Of a DNA stretch of 64,000 bases, positions 8,864-16,432 are shown one piece after another. The notes under the pieces are model-generated. The model searched no databases. It was not told where the DNA came from and saw only the letters and a list, made by a program, of their open reading frames with translations. The DNA comes from Pilimelia anulata (GTDB lineage Bacteria > Actinomycetota > Actinomycetes > Mycobacteriales > Micromonosporaceae), in assembly GCF_014647895.1 (NCBI RefSeq), contig NZ_BMQB01000003.1, forward strand, positions 372,001 to 436,000, written 5' to 3'. The first letter of the stretch is position 1; each line of letters starts with the position of its first letter. Position numbers and translations under genes: made by a program.

Positions 8864-10168
8864 CCGCGTACCGTTCGCCGCGTCGCCATCGTCGGGGGCA
8901 ACCGGATCCCGTTCGCCCGCTCCGGCGGCCGGTACGCCGCCGCGTCCAACGCCGACATGCTGACCGCCGCCCTGGACGGCCTGGTCGCCCGGTACGGGCT
9001 GGCCGGGCAGCGGCTCGGCGAGGTGGTCGCGGGCGCCGTCCTCAAGCACAGCCGGGACTTCAACCTGACCCGCGAGTGCGTGCTCGGCGCGAAGCTCGAC
9101 CCGGCCACCCCGGCGTACGACCTGCAGCGGGCCTGCGGCACCGGGCTGGAGGCGGTGCTGTCCGTCGCCAACAAGATCGCCCTCGGCCAGATCGAGGCGG
9201 GCGTGGCCGGCGGTGTCGACACCACCTCGGACGCCCCCGTGGCGCTCAACGACGACCTGCGTCGCACCCTGCTGGAGATCAACGCCGCCCGCTCGCTCGG
9301 CGACCGGCTGCGCGCGGCCGCCCGGCTGCGCCCGCTCCAGCCGTTCCAGCCGGAGACCCCGCGCAACGCCGAGCCGCGCACCGGCCGGTCGATGGGCGAG
9401 CACGCCGCGATGACCGCCCGCCGCTGGGACGTCGACCGGGCCGCCCAGGACGCCCTCGCCCTGGCCTCGCACCAGCGGCTGGCCGCGGCGTACGACGGGG
9501 GGTTCTTCGACGACCTGGTCACCCCCTACCTGGGCCTGACCCGGGACCAGAACCTGCGCGCGGACACCAGCATCGAGAAGCTGGCCGCGCTGAAGCCGGT
9601 GTTCGGCACCGCGGGCCCGCACGCGGCGACCGCGACGATGACCGCCGGCAACTCCTCGCCGCTCACCGACGGCGCCGCCGTCGTGCTGCTGGCCAGCGAG
9701 GAGTGGGCGCGCGAGCGGCAGCTCCCGGTGCTGGCGTACGTGCAGGACGCGCAGACCGCCGCCGTGGACTTCGTGCACGGCGAGGAGGGCCTGCTCATGG
9801 CCCCGGTGTACGCGGTGCCGGTACTGCTGGCCCGCAACGGGCTGGCGCTGTCCGACTTCTCCTACTACGAGATCCACGAGGCGTTCGCCTCGCAGGTTCT
9901 GGCCACGCTCGCGGCCTGGGAGTCGGCGGAGTTCTGCCGGGACAGGCTGGGCCTCGCCGGCCCGCTCGGCGGCATCGACCGGGCGAAGCTGAACGTGCAC
10001 GGCTCGTCGCTGGCCGCCGGCCACCCGTTCGCCGCGACCGGCGGCCGGATCACCGCCACCCTGGCCAAGCTGCTCGCCACCGGCGACCGCGCCGGCCGCG
10101 GCCTGATCTCCATCTGCGCCGCGGGCGGCCAGGGCGTGACCGCGATCCTCACCGGACCGGACGCCTGA
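8861..10168 (+). CDS. fadA2: Acetyl-CoA acetyltransferase (FadA2-like thiolase)
   Basis: 435 residues from the third GTG of the tandem repeat, whose AAAGGGGG run sits six bases upstream; the second GTG would add seven residues. It is a type I/II thiolase: catalytic Cys in LQRACGTGLEAV, then MTAGNSSPLTDGA, the YEIHEAFA His motif and the GHPFAATGGR / CAAGGQGV C-terminus. The NRIPFARSGG N-terminus and HSRDFNLTRECVLG segment are typical of mycobacterial FadA2. With htdX and fabG4 it supplies three of the four beta-oxidation or reverse chain-elongation activities. Confidence 0.92.
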   Translation: MPRTVRRVAIVGGNRIPFARSGGRYAAASNADMLTAALDGLVARYGLAGQRLGEVVAGAVLKHSRDFNLTRECVLGAKLDPATPAYDLQRACGTGLEAVLSVANKIALGQIEAGVAGGVDTTSDAPVALNDDLRRTLLEINAARSLGDRLRAAARLRPLQPFQPETPRNAEPRTGRSMGEHAAMTARRWDVDRAAQDALALASHQRLAAAYDGGFFDDLVTPYLGLTRDQNLRADTSIEKLAALKPVFGTAGPHAATATMTAGNSSPLTDGAAVVLLASEEWARERQLPVLAYVQDAQTAAVDFVHGEEGLLMAPVYAVPVLLARNGLALSDFSYYEIHEAFASQVLATLAAWESAEFCRDRLGLAGPLGGIDRAKLNVHGSSLAAGHPFAATGGRITATLAKLLATGDRAGRGLISICAAGGQGVTAILTGPDA

Positions 10169-10233
10169 ATTCCGCCCGTCCCACCCGGCATCCGGGCAAA
10201 TCCGCGCGTTGGGGAGCCGGCCGTCATGGGCAG

Positions 10234-10239
10234 TAGCAT
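10234..10239 (+). promoter_or_regulatory. Candidate -10 element of a leaderless purB transcript
   Basis: TAGCAT ends six bases before the purB GTG; no Shine-Dalgarno is present between them. Confidence 0.45.
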
Positions 10240-10245
10240 GGCGGG

Positions 10246-11667
10246 GTGACCGTGCCGAACGTCCTCGCCTCGCGCTATGCCTCCGCCGAGCTGGTGGCCC
10301 TGTGGTCGCCGGCCGAGAAGGTCCGGCTGGAGCGCCGCCTCTGGCTGGCGGTGCTGCGCGCCCAGGCCGACCTCGGCGCCGCCGTCGAGCCCGGCGTGGT
10401 CGAGGCGTACGAGCGGGTGCTGGACACCGTCGACCTCGACGCCATCGCCGCCCGCGAGCGGGCCACCCGGCACGACGTGAAGGCCCGGATCGAGGAGTTC
10501 TGCGCGCTCGCCGGCCACCAGCACATCCACAAGGGCATGACGTCGCGGGACCTCACCGAGAACGTCGAGCAGCTCCAGGTCCGCGCGTCCCTGCTGCTCA
10601 TCCGCGACCGTACGGTCGCCGCCCTGGCCCGGCTCGGCGCCCGCGCCACCCAGTACGCCGACCTGGTGCTCACCGGCCGCTCGCACAACGTCGCGGCGCA
10701 GGCGACCACGCTGGGCAAGCGGTTCGCGTCGGCGGCCGAGGAGCTGCTGATCGCGTACGAGCGGCTCACCGACCTGATCGACCGGTACCCGCTGCGCGGC
10801 ATCAAGGGCCCGGTCGGCACCGCGGCCGACCAGCTCGACCTGTTCGACGGCGACGCCGGCCGGCTGGCCGAGCTGGAGCGGCGGGTCGCCGCGCACCTGG
10901 GCTTCAACCGGGTGCTGGACAGCGTCGGCCAGGTGTACCCGCGCTCGCTCGACTTCGACGTGCTGGCCGCGCTGGTCCAGGTCGCCGCGGCGCCGTCGTC
11001 GCTGGCCACGACCATCCGGCTGATGGTCGGGCAGGAGCTGGCCACCGAGGGCTTCAAGCCCGGCCAGGTCGGCTCGTCGGCGATGCCGCACAAGATGAAC
11101 ACCCGCTCGTCCGAGCGGATCAACGGCCTGGCCGTGGTCCTGCGCGGGTACCTGTCGATGGTCGGCGAGCTGGCCGGCGACCAGTGGAACGAGGGCGACG
11201 TCTCCTGCTCGGTGGTCCGCCGGGTGGCCCTGCCGGACGCGTTCTTCGCCCTGGACGGGCTGTTCCAGACGTTCCTGACGGTGCTGGACGAGTTCGGCGC
11301 GTACCCGGCCGTGATCGGCCGCGAGCTGGACCGCTTCCTGCCGTTCCTCGCCACGACGAAGGTGCTGGTCGCCGCCGTCCGGGCCGGGGTCGGGCGGGAG
11401 GTCGCGCACGAGGCGATCAAGGAGCACGCGGTCGCGGTGGCGCTGGCCATGCGGGAGAAGGGCGCGGTCGACAACGACCTGCTCGACCGGCTGGCCGCGG
11501 ACGAGCGGCTGCGGCTGAGCCGGGACGCGGTCGAGGCGCTGGTGGGGGACCGGGCGGCGTTCGTGGGGGCGGCGCCGGCGCAGGTGGCGGCCGTGGTCGC
11601 GCGGGTGGAGTCGGTGCTCGCGGCGCACCCGGCGGCGGCCGCCTACAGCCCGGCCGAGATCCTCTGA
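10246..11667 (+). CDS. purB: Adenylosuccinate lyase
   Basis: 473-residue fumarase/aspartase-superfamily enzyme that splits adenylosuccinate to AMP and SAICAR to AICAR, releasing fumarate. The signature GSSAMPHKMN with flanking NTRSSE, the GMTSRDLTEN segment and the TGRSHNVAAQ region (catalytic His) are all present. Two GTG codons (10246 and 10252) are possible starts two codons apart. The gene ends four bases before a convergent secreted-protein gene. Confidence 0.97.
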   Translation: MTVPNVLASRYASAELVALWSPAEKVRLERRLWLAVLRAQADLGAAVEPGVVEAYERVLDTVDLDAIAARERATRHDVKARIEEFCALAGHQHIHKGMTSRDLTENVEQLQVRASLLLIRDRTVAALARLGARATQYADLVLTGRSHNVAAQATTLGKRFASAAEELLIAYERLTDLIDRYPLRGIKGPVGTAADQLDLFDGDAGRLAELERRVAAHLGFNRVLDSVGQVYPRSLDFDVLAALVQVAAAPSSLATTIRLMVGQELATEGFKPGQVGSSAMPHKMNTRSSERINGLAVVLRGYLSMVGELAGDQWNEGDVSCSVVRRVALPDAFFALDGLFQTFLTVLDEFGAYPAVIGRELDRFLPFLATTKVLVAAVRAGVGREVAHEAIKEHAVAVALAMREKGAVDNDLLDRLAADERLRLSRDAVEALVGDRAAFVGAAPAQVAAVVARVESVLAAHPAAAAYSPAEIL

Positions 11668-11671
11668 GCCG

Positions 11672-12193
11672 TCACCAGCAGGTACCGCACGCGACGATCG
11701 GCGGGCGGGTGTCGTCCGGGATCCGCCCGCGGTAGCTGCTCGGGCCGATGACGGCGGGGGCGGGGTGGTCCAGGGTCCCGTCGTCCCGGACGGACCAGCA
11801 GTCCAGCGCGACCGTGTGGGCGTGCAGGCACACCTGCTGCATGCCGGGCCAGGCCATCATGTACGGCCCGCTGAAGTCGCGGGTCATCCGGACGCCCTCG
11901 GTGTAACTGGGCGAGTAGCCCACGTGCCCGTGCGCCCTCCCGTCGGTCCGCCCGTGGCTGACGAACGCGAGGTGCCACAGCCCCGTCGGGTCGGCCGGCG
12001 ACGCGCGGCAGTACCGCACCCAGCCGCGCGCGTGGATCACCCGGTCGCCCGGCGTGGCCGTGACGGCGAGGATGCGGCCGGAGTTGCCCTCGCCGGGGCG
12101 GCAGTCGGTCGCCGCCGCCGGCGGGCGCGCGCCGGCCGGGGTCGCGGGGACGAACGTCGACAGCAGTACCAGTAGCGCCGCCAGTACCCGCAT
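11672..12193 (-). CDS. Secreted hypothetical protein, Cys-containing
   Basis: 173 residues with a clear signal peptide (MRVLAALLVLLSTFVPATPAGA, probable cleavage after AGA near residue 22). The mature protein contains six Cys (C31, C62 and four in the C-terminal half), which suggests disulfides outside the cell, and many aromatic residues; it ends in CGTCW. The family is not recognised. Convergent with purB and almost touching it. Confidence 0.7.
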   Translation of the reverse strand: MRVLAALLVLLSTFVPATPAGARPPAAATDCRPGEGNSGRILAVTATPGDRVIHARGWVRYCRASPADPTGLWHLAFVSHGRTDGRAHGHVGYSPSYTEGVRMTRDFSGPYMMAWPGMQQVCLHAHTVALDCWSVRDDGTLDHPAPAVIGPSSYRGRIPDDTRPPIVACGTCW

Positions 12194-12254
12194 CGGTCAC
12201 CCCTCGCCCCGTAAGCCGCAGCCGACGGGGCGAGTCTAGCTTGTGGAGGGTGGG

Positions 12255-12605
12255 TCAGCTCGCGGCCGCCAGGTGGCCGTGCCGTACGCCGTTCGCCTTG
12301 AGGGAGACGACGACCGCGGTGCCGTACGCGCAGATCTCGATCCACGAGGCCGTCAGGTTACGGTGGTCGAACCGCATCGCCACGATTGCGTTCGCCCCGC
12401 GGCTGAGTGCGTTCTGGGCCATCCGTTCGACCGCTTCCTCGCGCCATCTCGTGAGCATTTCGAACATGCGCGGATTGGAGCCGCCGTGCAGGGACTTGAT
12501 GCCCTCGTTGAATGGATTGTTGGAGCGCGCGGTGATGCCGATGACCTCGCCGAGCACGTCGCGTATCTCGTACCCGGGAAGGGTGTCCGTGGTCACGACC
12601 AACAT
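12255..12605 (-). CDS. YbjQ/UPF0145-family (heavy-metal-binding-like) protein
   Basis: 116 residues with the family hallmarks: VVTTDTLPGYEI at the N-terminus, VLGEVIGITARS, a central segment with an unusually long charged helix (FEMLTRWREEAVERM), NALSRGANAIVAMRFD and an IEICAYGTAVVV strand. YbjQ proteins form pentamers; the function is unknown in spite of the metal-binding label. A TAAACT hexamer six bases before the ATG suggests a leaderless transcript. Confidence 0.9.
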   Translation of the reverse strand: MLVVTTDTLPGYEIRDVLGEVIGITARSNNPFNEGIKSLHGGSNPRMFEMLTRWREEAVERMAQNALSRGANAIVAMRFDHRNLTASWIEICAYGTAVVVSLKANGVRHGHLAAAS

Positions 12606-12611
12606 GATCGA

Positions 12612-12617
12612 AGTTTA
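12612..12617 (-). promoter_or_regulatory. Candidate -10 element of the ybjQ-like gene
   Basis: On the minus strand TAAACT is followed by six bases and then the ATG, the spacing expected when transcription starts at or next to the start codon. Confidence 0.4.
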
Positions 12618-12915
12618 GTCCGCATTGACCTGTCGCGGGACCGAATTATGAAAGCCCACATTGTCGGGACGACCGGCGGGCGAGCAGACCGCCGATCATT
12701 GCGGGCCGGAATGTGTCCTGCATCACTCGTACGGGAGTCGCCGCGGTGTGGTGCCGAAAAACCGTCGTACCCGACTGCTAAAGGCGCTTAGAATCGGGTC
12801 ATCGCCGGTTGACGCCGGTGCCGGGCCATTGCGTGCCCGACGCCGTATCGCGGGTCCGGCCGGGTATCCCGGGTCTGCCGCCATTGGCTTCCATTGCCAA
12901 TTCATTGCGCGCCAT
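12618..12915. other. Intergenic region, no gene seen
   Basis: About 300 bases between two minus-strand genes, noticeably less GC-rich than the surroundings (for example around 12640-12660 and 12770-12800). It holds the upstream region of the ybjQ-like gene and the 3' side of the protease gene. Open frames through it lack start signals and motifs. Confidence 0.4.
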
Positions 12916-13770
12916 TCACGGCCCGACATTCTCCCGAATCCAGGCCAGGTGCCGGGCCACGCTCGCGTACATCTGCACGCCGGTGCCGGCCCGCGAGGCC
13001 ACGCCGACCTGCTCGCCCGCGTGGAACTGCGGGCCGCCGGAGTCGCCGGGCCGGGCGTACCCGGTGCCGCGGGTGCTGCCGACCGCCGGCCCGCCGTAGT
13101 GGTCGGTGAACGCCGTGTCCGCCGCCACCCGGACCGTGGCCGTGCGCAGCACGGGCGACGGGCCGCAGTCGCCGGCGCAGGCGCGGCCCCAGCCGAAGAT
13201 CTCGTCGTCCGCCCCGTGCGGCGGGTCCTGCGCCGCCAGCCGGACGGGCACCGGCGCGGTGATCGGCCGGGACAGCCGCAGCAGGACGATGTCCCACCGC
13301 GGCCGCTTGTGCTGGTCCAGCGGCGGCAGCACGATCCGCTCGACGACGATCGCCTCGCCCCTGGCCGCCTCGACGTGCCCGATCCGCATGGTGATCGGCA
13401 GCTCGCCGGGCTTCTCCATGCCGGGGACGCAGTGGGCCGCGGTCATCACCCACTGGGCCGCGACGACCGAGCCGGAGCACATGATCTTCTCGACCCCGGC
13501 CCAGTACAGCGCCGCGGCCCACGGCCCGGACTCCGCGTCCCTCCCGCCGAAGATCCGGTCGGCGGGGTCCCCGAACCGGTCGGCGGGACCACTCCCGAAC
13601 CCGCCAGCGGGCCCGGCCACGGACCGACCGACCGGCGCCGCGGCGGCAGCCGCCCCGCCGCCACCGAGCGGACCCGTTCCGCACAGACCCGCCCCGAGCG
13701 GACCGGGTGCGAGCAGGCCGGGTCCGAGGAGGATCGCGGCCGCCAGGGCCAGGTGTGCGCGCAGCGCCAT
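12916..13770 (-). CDS. Secreted trypsin-like serine protease (S1), paralog 1
   Basis: 284 residues: signal peptide (residues 1 to about 27), a 45-residue Gly/Ala/Pro-rich spacer, then a chymotrypsin-fold domain beginning RIFGGRDAESGPWAA. The catalytic triad is readable: His in MTAAHC, Asp in WDIVLLRL, Ser in RPGDSGGPQ. Cys pairs (MCSGS / AAHC; ACAGDCG) fit disulfides. The activation-type IFGG start implies a zymogen processed at Arg. It is followed upstream by a close paralog at 25 bases' distance; the two probably arose by tandem duplication. Confidence 0.92.
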   Translation of the reverse strand: MALRAHLALAAAILLGPGLLAPGPLGAGLCGTGPLGGGGAAAAAAPVGRSVAGPAGGFGSGPADRFGDPADRIFGGRDAESGPWAAALYWAGVEKIMCSGSVVAAQWVMTAAHCVPGMEKPGELPITMRIGHVEAARGEAIVVERIVLPPLDQHKRPRWDIVLLRLSRPITAPVPVRLAAQDPPHGADDEIFGWGRACAGDCGPSPVLRTATVRVAADTAFTDHYGGPAVGSTRGTGYARPGDSGGPQFHAGEQVGVASRAGTGVQMYASVARHLAWIRENVGP

Positions 13771-13795
13771 GGTTCGCTCCCGGGGGTCGGTGGGG

Positions 13796-14524
13796 TCAGC
13801 GGCCGATGTGCTCGCGGATCCAGGCGAGCCGGCGCGGCACGCTGGAGTACCACTGCATGCCGTCCGCGGCCGTCGAGGCCACCCCGACCTGCTTGCCGTC
13901 GTGGAACTGCGGGCCGCCCGAGTCGCCGGGGCGGGCGTAGCCGCTGTCCTTGGTACTGGAGATCGCCGGCCCCTGCCGGTAGTCGGTGACGCCGGGCGTC
14001 GTGACCCGGACCGTCGCCGTGCGGAGGACGGGCGACGGCCCGCAGTTCGCGGACGGCGCGCAGCTCCGGCCCCAGCCGAAGATCTCGTTCACCGCGCCGA
14101 CCGGGGGCTCCGCGTCGCCGAGCCGAACCGGTACCGGGTCGGTGATCGGGCGGGACAGCTTGAACAGGGCGATGTCCCAGGACGGGTTGGCCGGCGGCTG
14201 GACGATCCGCTCGACGACGATCGCCTCCCCCTTGGCCGCCTCGACCTGCCCGACCCGGACGGTCACCGGCAGCGCGCCGGGCTTGACGACGCCGGGGACG
14301 CAGTGGCTCGCGCTCATCACCCACCGGTCGGCGACGACGGTGCCCGAGCACATGAGCTTGTCGGCGTCCGCCCAGTACAGCGCCGCGGCCCACGGCCCGG
14401 ACTCCGCGTCCCTCCCGCCGAAGATCCGGTCCGCGGCCGGCGCGGCGGCCGGCGCGGCCGCCGCCGGGGCGGGCAGCAGGGCGCCGGCGAGGAGGGCGGC
14501 GAGGAGCAGCGAACGGCGCGGCAT
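13796..14524 (-). CDS. Secreted trypsin-like serine protease (S1), paralog 2
   Basis: 242 residues with signal peptide (MPRRSLLLAALLAGALLPAPAAA) and a short spacer, then the same RIFGGRDAESGPWAAALYWA domain start as its neighbour. Triad: His in SASHC, Asp in WDIALFKL, Ser in RPGDSGGPQ. The paralogs share long identical stretches at the N-terminus of the domain and around GEAIVVERIV, but differ in loops and in spacer length. It is the promoter-proximal gene of the pair, preceded by a sigma-70-like promoter. Confidence 0.92.
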   Translation of the reverse strand: MPRRSLLLAALLAGALLPAPAAAAPAAAPAADRIFGGRDAESGPWAAALYWADADKLMCSGTVVADRWVMSASHCVPGVVKPGALPVTVRVGQVEAAKGEAIVVERIVQPPANPSWDIALFKLSRPITDPVPVRLGDAEPPVGAVNEIFGWGRSCAPSANCGPSPVLRTATVRVTTPGVTDYRQGPAISSTKDSGYARPGDSGGPQFHDGKQVGVASTAADGMQWYSSVPRRLAWIREHIGR

Positions 14525-14601
14525 GGGCGGACCTCCGGTACGCGATCGGGTGGGGGCGGCGCGTCGGGCGATCGGCTGCGATCACAATCACAGTCATCGA
14601 T

Positions 14602-14630
14602 AAGCTAGAGCTCAGCGATGGTGTTCACAA
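14602..14630 (-). promoter_or_regulatory. Sigma-70-type promoter for the protease pair
   Basis: On the minus strand TTGTGA (14630-14625), a 17-base spacer and TAGCTT (14607-14602). It lies about 80 bases upstream of the paralog 2 start, and no other gene on that strand would use it. Confidence 0.6.
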
Positions 14631-14667
14631 GAGCGGGCACGTACAAATGTGAATATCGCGGCCGCCG

Positions 14668-14673
14668 TACGAT
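14668..14673 (+). promoter_or_regulatory. Candidate -10 element of a leaderless gdt1-like transcript
   Basis: TACGAT followed by six bases and the GTG start. Confidence 0.4.
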
Positions 14674-14679
14674 CGCCGG

Positions 14680-15285
14680 GTGGAGTTCCTCGTCGCGGCC
14701 CTGACGGCGTTCGCGCTGATCGTCCCCGTCGAGCTGCCGGACAAGACGTTCATCGCCACCCTCGTGCTCAGCACCCGGTACCCGCCGCTGCCCGTCTGGC
14801 TCGGCGTCGTCGCCGCGTTCGGCGTCCAGTGCGTCGTCGCCGTCGGCGCCGGGCACCTGATCAGCGCGCTGCCCCGCCGGCCGGTCGAGTTCGCCGCCGC
14901 GGCGCTGTTCGCCGTCGGCGCGGTCCTGCTGCTGCGCCGCGCCCGCCGGGCCGACGCCGCCGCGGCCGACGACGAGCGGGCGTACGGCGACCGGGTCGAG
15001 GCCGACCCGCGGCGCGGCTGGCGGGCGGCCGGGGCGAGCTTCCTGGTGCTGTTCGCCGCCGAGTGGGGGGACCTGTCGCAGCTCCTCTCCGCGGCGCTCG
15101 TCGCCCGCGGCCAGCCGCCGCTGGCGGTGTTCGTCGGGTCGTGGGCGGCATTGATGGTCGTCTCGGGCGTGGCCGTGCTCGTGGGGCGGTGGCTGCTCGC
15201 CCGGGTGAAGCTGTCCGTGGTGACGTACGTCGGTGCCGCGGTCTGCGCCGCCCTGGCCGTGGCGACCGCCGCGACGGCCCGGTGA
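14680..15285 (+). CDS. TMEM165/GDT1 (UPF0016) family cation transporter
   Basis: 201-residue membrane protein with two repeats of three transmembrane segments. Each repeat carries the family cation motif E-x-G-D-[KR]-[ST]: here ELPDKT (residues about 19-24, Pro replacing Gly) and EWGDLS (about 127-132, Leu replacing Lys/Arg). Family members export Mn2+ or exchange Ca2+/Mn2+ for protons (yeast Gdt1, bacterial MneA). The charged loop RRARRADAAAADDERAYGDR separates the halves. The GTG start follows a likely leaderless promoter. Substrate here is inferred from the family only. Confidence 0.85.
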   Translation: MEFLVAALTAFALIVPVELPDKTFIATLVLSTRYPPLPVWLGVVAAFGVQCVVAVGAGHLISALPRRPVEFAAAALFAVGAVLLLRRARRADAAAADDERAYGDRVEADPRRGWRAAGASFLVLFAAEWGDLSQLLSAALVARGQPPLAVFVGSWAALMVVSGVAVLVGRWLLARVKLSVVTYVGAAVCAALAVATAATAR

Positions 15286-15443
15286 GCAGCGCTGCCGGCA
15301 CGGTCACCCGGCCGGTGGAGAACTCGCTCATCCGGGTACGCTGACCCTCGGTTCCATCCCCGCGCAACCCGCGTTTACGCAGGTCCGGCAAGCAGCAGAT
15401 CCGGCCGCAGCGTAGGCCGCGTCGACCAGTCAGGAGACCTCCA

Positions 15444-15695
15444 GTGGCTCGCGTCGTCGTTGACGTCATGCTCAAGCCCGAAATCCTCGACCCCCAGGGA
15501 CAGGCCGTCGCCGACGCGCTGCCCCGGCTCGGCATCGCCGAGGTCACCGCGGTGCGGATCGGGCGGCGCGTCGAGATCGAGTTCGCCGGCGCGCCGGACC
15601 CGGAGCTGGCCCGCGAGATCGCCGACAAGCTGCTCGCCAACCCGGTGATCGAGGACTTCACGGTCTCCGTACCGCAGGAGGGTTCGGCCGCATGA
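15444..15695 (+). CDS. purS: Phosphoribosylformylglycinamidine synthase, PurS subunit
   Basis: 83 residues, the small dimeric subunit that couples PurQ and PurL in FGAM synthesis. It starts [21 protein letters not shown] and contains the conserved [10 protein letters not shown] strand. GTG start with GGAGA eight bases upstream. Its stop overlaps the purQ ATG (ATGA), the first gene of a purS-purQ-purL operon. The 158-base leader upstream shows no riboswitch I can recognise. Confidence 0.96.
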   Translation: MARVVVDVMLKPEILDPQGQAVADALPRLGIAEVTAVRIGRRVEIEFAGAPDPELAREIADKLLANPVIEDFTVSVPQEGSAA

Positions 15696-16432
15696 GCGCG
15701 GCCGGCACCCGGGCCCGGGTGGGGGTCGTCACCTTCCCCGGCTCGCTCGACGACGGCGACGCCGCGCGCGCCGTCCGGCTCGCCGGCGGCGAGGCCGTCC
15801 GGCTCTGGCACGCCGACCCGAAGCTGCACGGCGTGGACGCCGTCATCCTGCCGGGCGGCTTCTCGTACGGCGACTACCTGCGCGCCGGCGCCATCGCCCG
15901 GTTCGCGCCGGTGATGGCGACCATCGTCGACGCCGCCCGCGAGGGCCTGCCCGTACTGGGCATCTGCAACGGCTTCCAGGTGCTCTGCGAGGCGCACCTG
16001 CTGCCCGGCGCGCTGACCCGCAACCAGCACCTGCACTTCCGCAACCGGGACCAGGTCCTGCGCATCGAGTCCATCGCCACCGCCTTCACCAATGCGTACA
16101 CCGCCGGGCAGGAGATCCTCATCCCGGTCAAGAACGGCGAGGGCTGCTACGTCGCCGACGAGCGGACGCTCGACGCGCTCGAGGCCGAGGGCCGGGTGAT
16201 CGCTCGGTACGTCGGCGGCAACCCCAACGGGTCGCTGCGCGACATCGCCGGCATCGCCAACGAGCGGGGCAACGTCGTCGGCCTGATGCCGCACCCCGAG
16301 CACGCCGTGGAGGAGCTGACCGGTCCGTCGCTGGACGGGCTGGGCTTCTTCACCTCGATCCTCAGCCAGTTCGGCCGCACCCCCGCGGCCAGCGGCGCCG
16401 CCGCCGCGAACGCCCCCGGAGCAACCGCATGA
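15692..16432 (+). CDS. purQ: Phosphoribosylformylglycinamidine synthase, PurQ (glutaminase)
   Basis: 246-residue class I glutamine amidotransferase that feeds ammonia to PurL. The nucleophile is Cys92 in [10 protein letters not shown] and the His/Glu pair is in [11 protein letters not shown]. The [17 protein letters not shown]-terminus is typical. Overlaps purS by four bases at the start and purL by four at the end, so the three subunits are translationally coupled. A short Ala/Gly-rich tail follows the catalytic domain. Confidence 0.97.
   Translation: MSAAGTRARVGVVTFPGSLDDGDAARAVRLAGGEAVRLWHADPKLHGVDAVILPGGFSYGDYLRAGAIARFAPVMATIVDAAREGLPVLGICNGFQVLCEAHLLPGALTRNQHLHFRNRDQVLRIESIATAFTNAYTAGQEILIPVKNGEGCYVADERTLDALEAEGRVIARYVGGNPNGSLRDIAGIANERGNVVGLMPHPEHAVEELTGPSLDGLGFFTSILSQFGRTPAASGAAAANAPGATA

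Noticed and set aside
15286-15443. Possible riboswitch in the purS leader
   Set aside because: No recognisable purine or other riboswitch core; only a normal leader with a ribosome-binding site.
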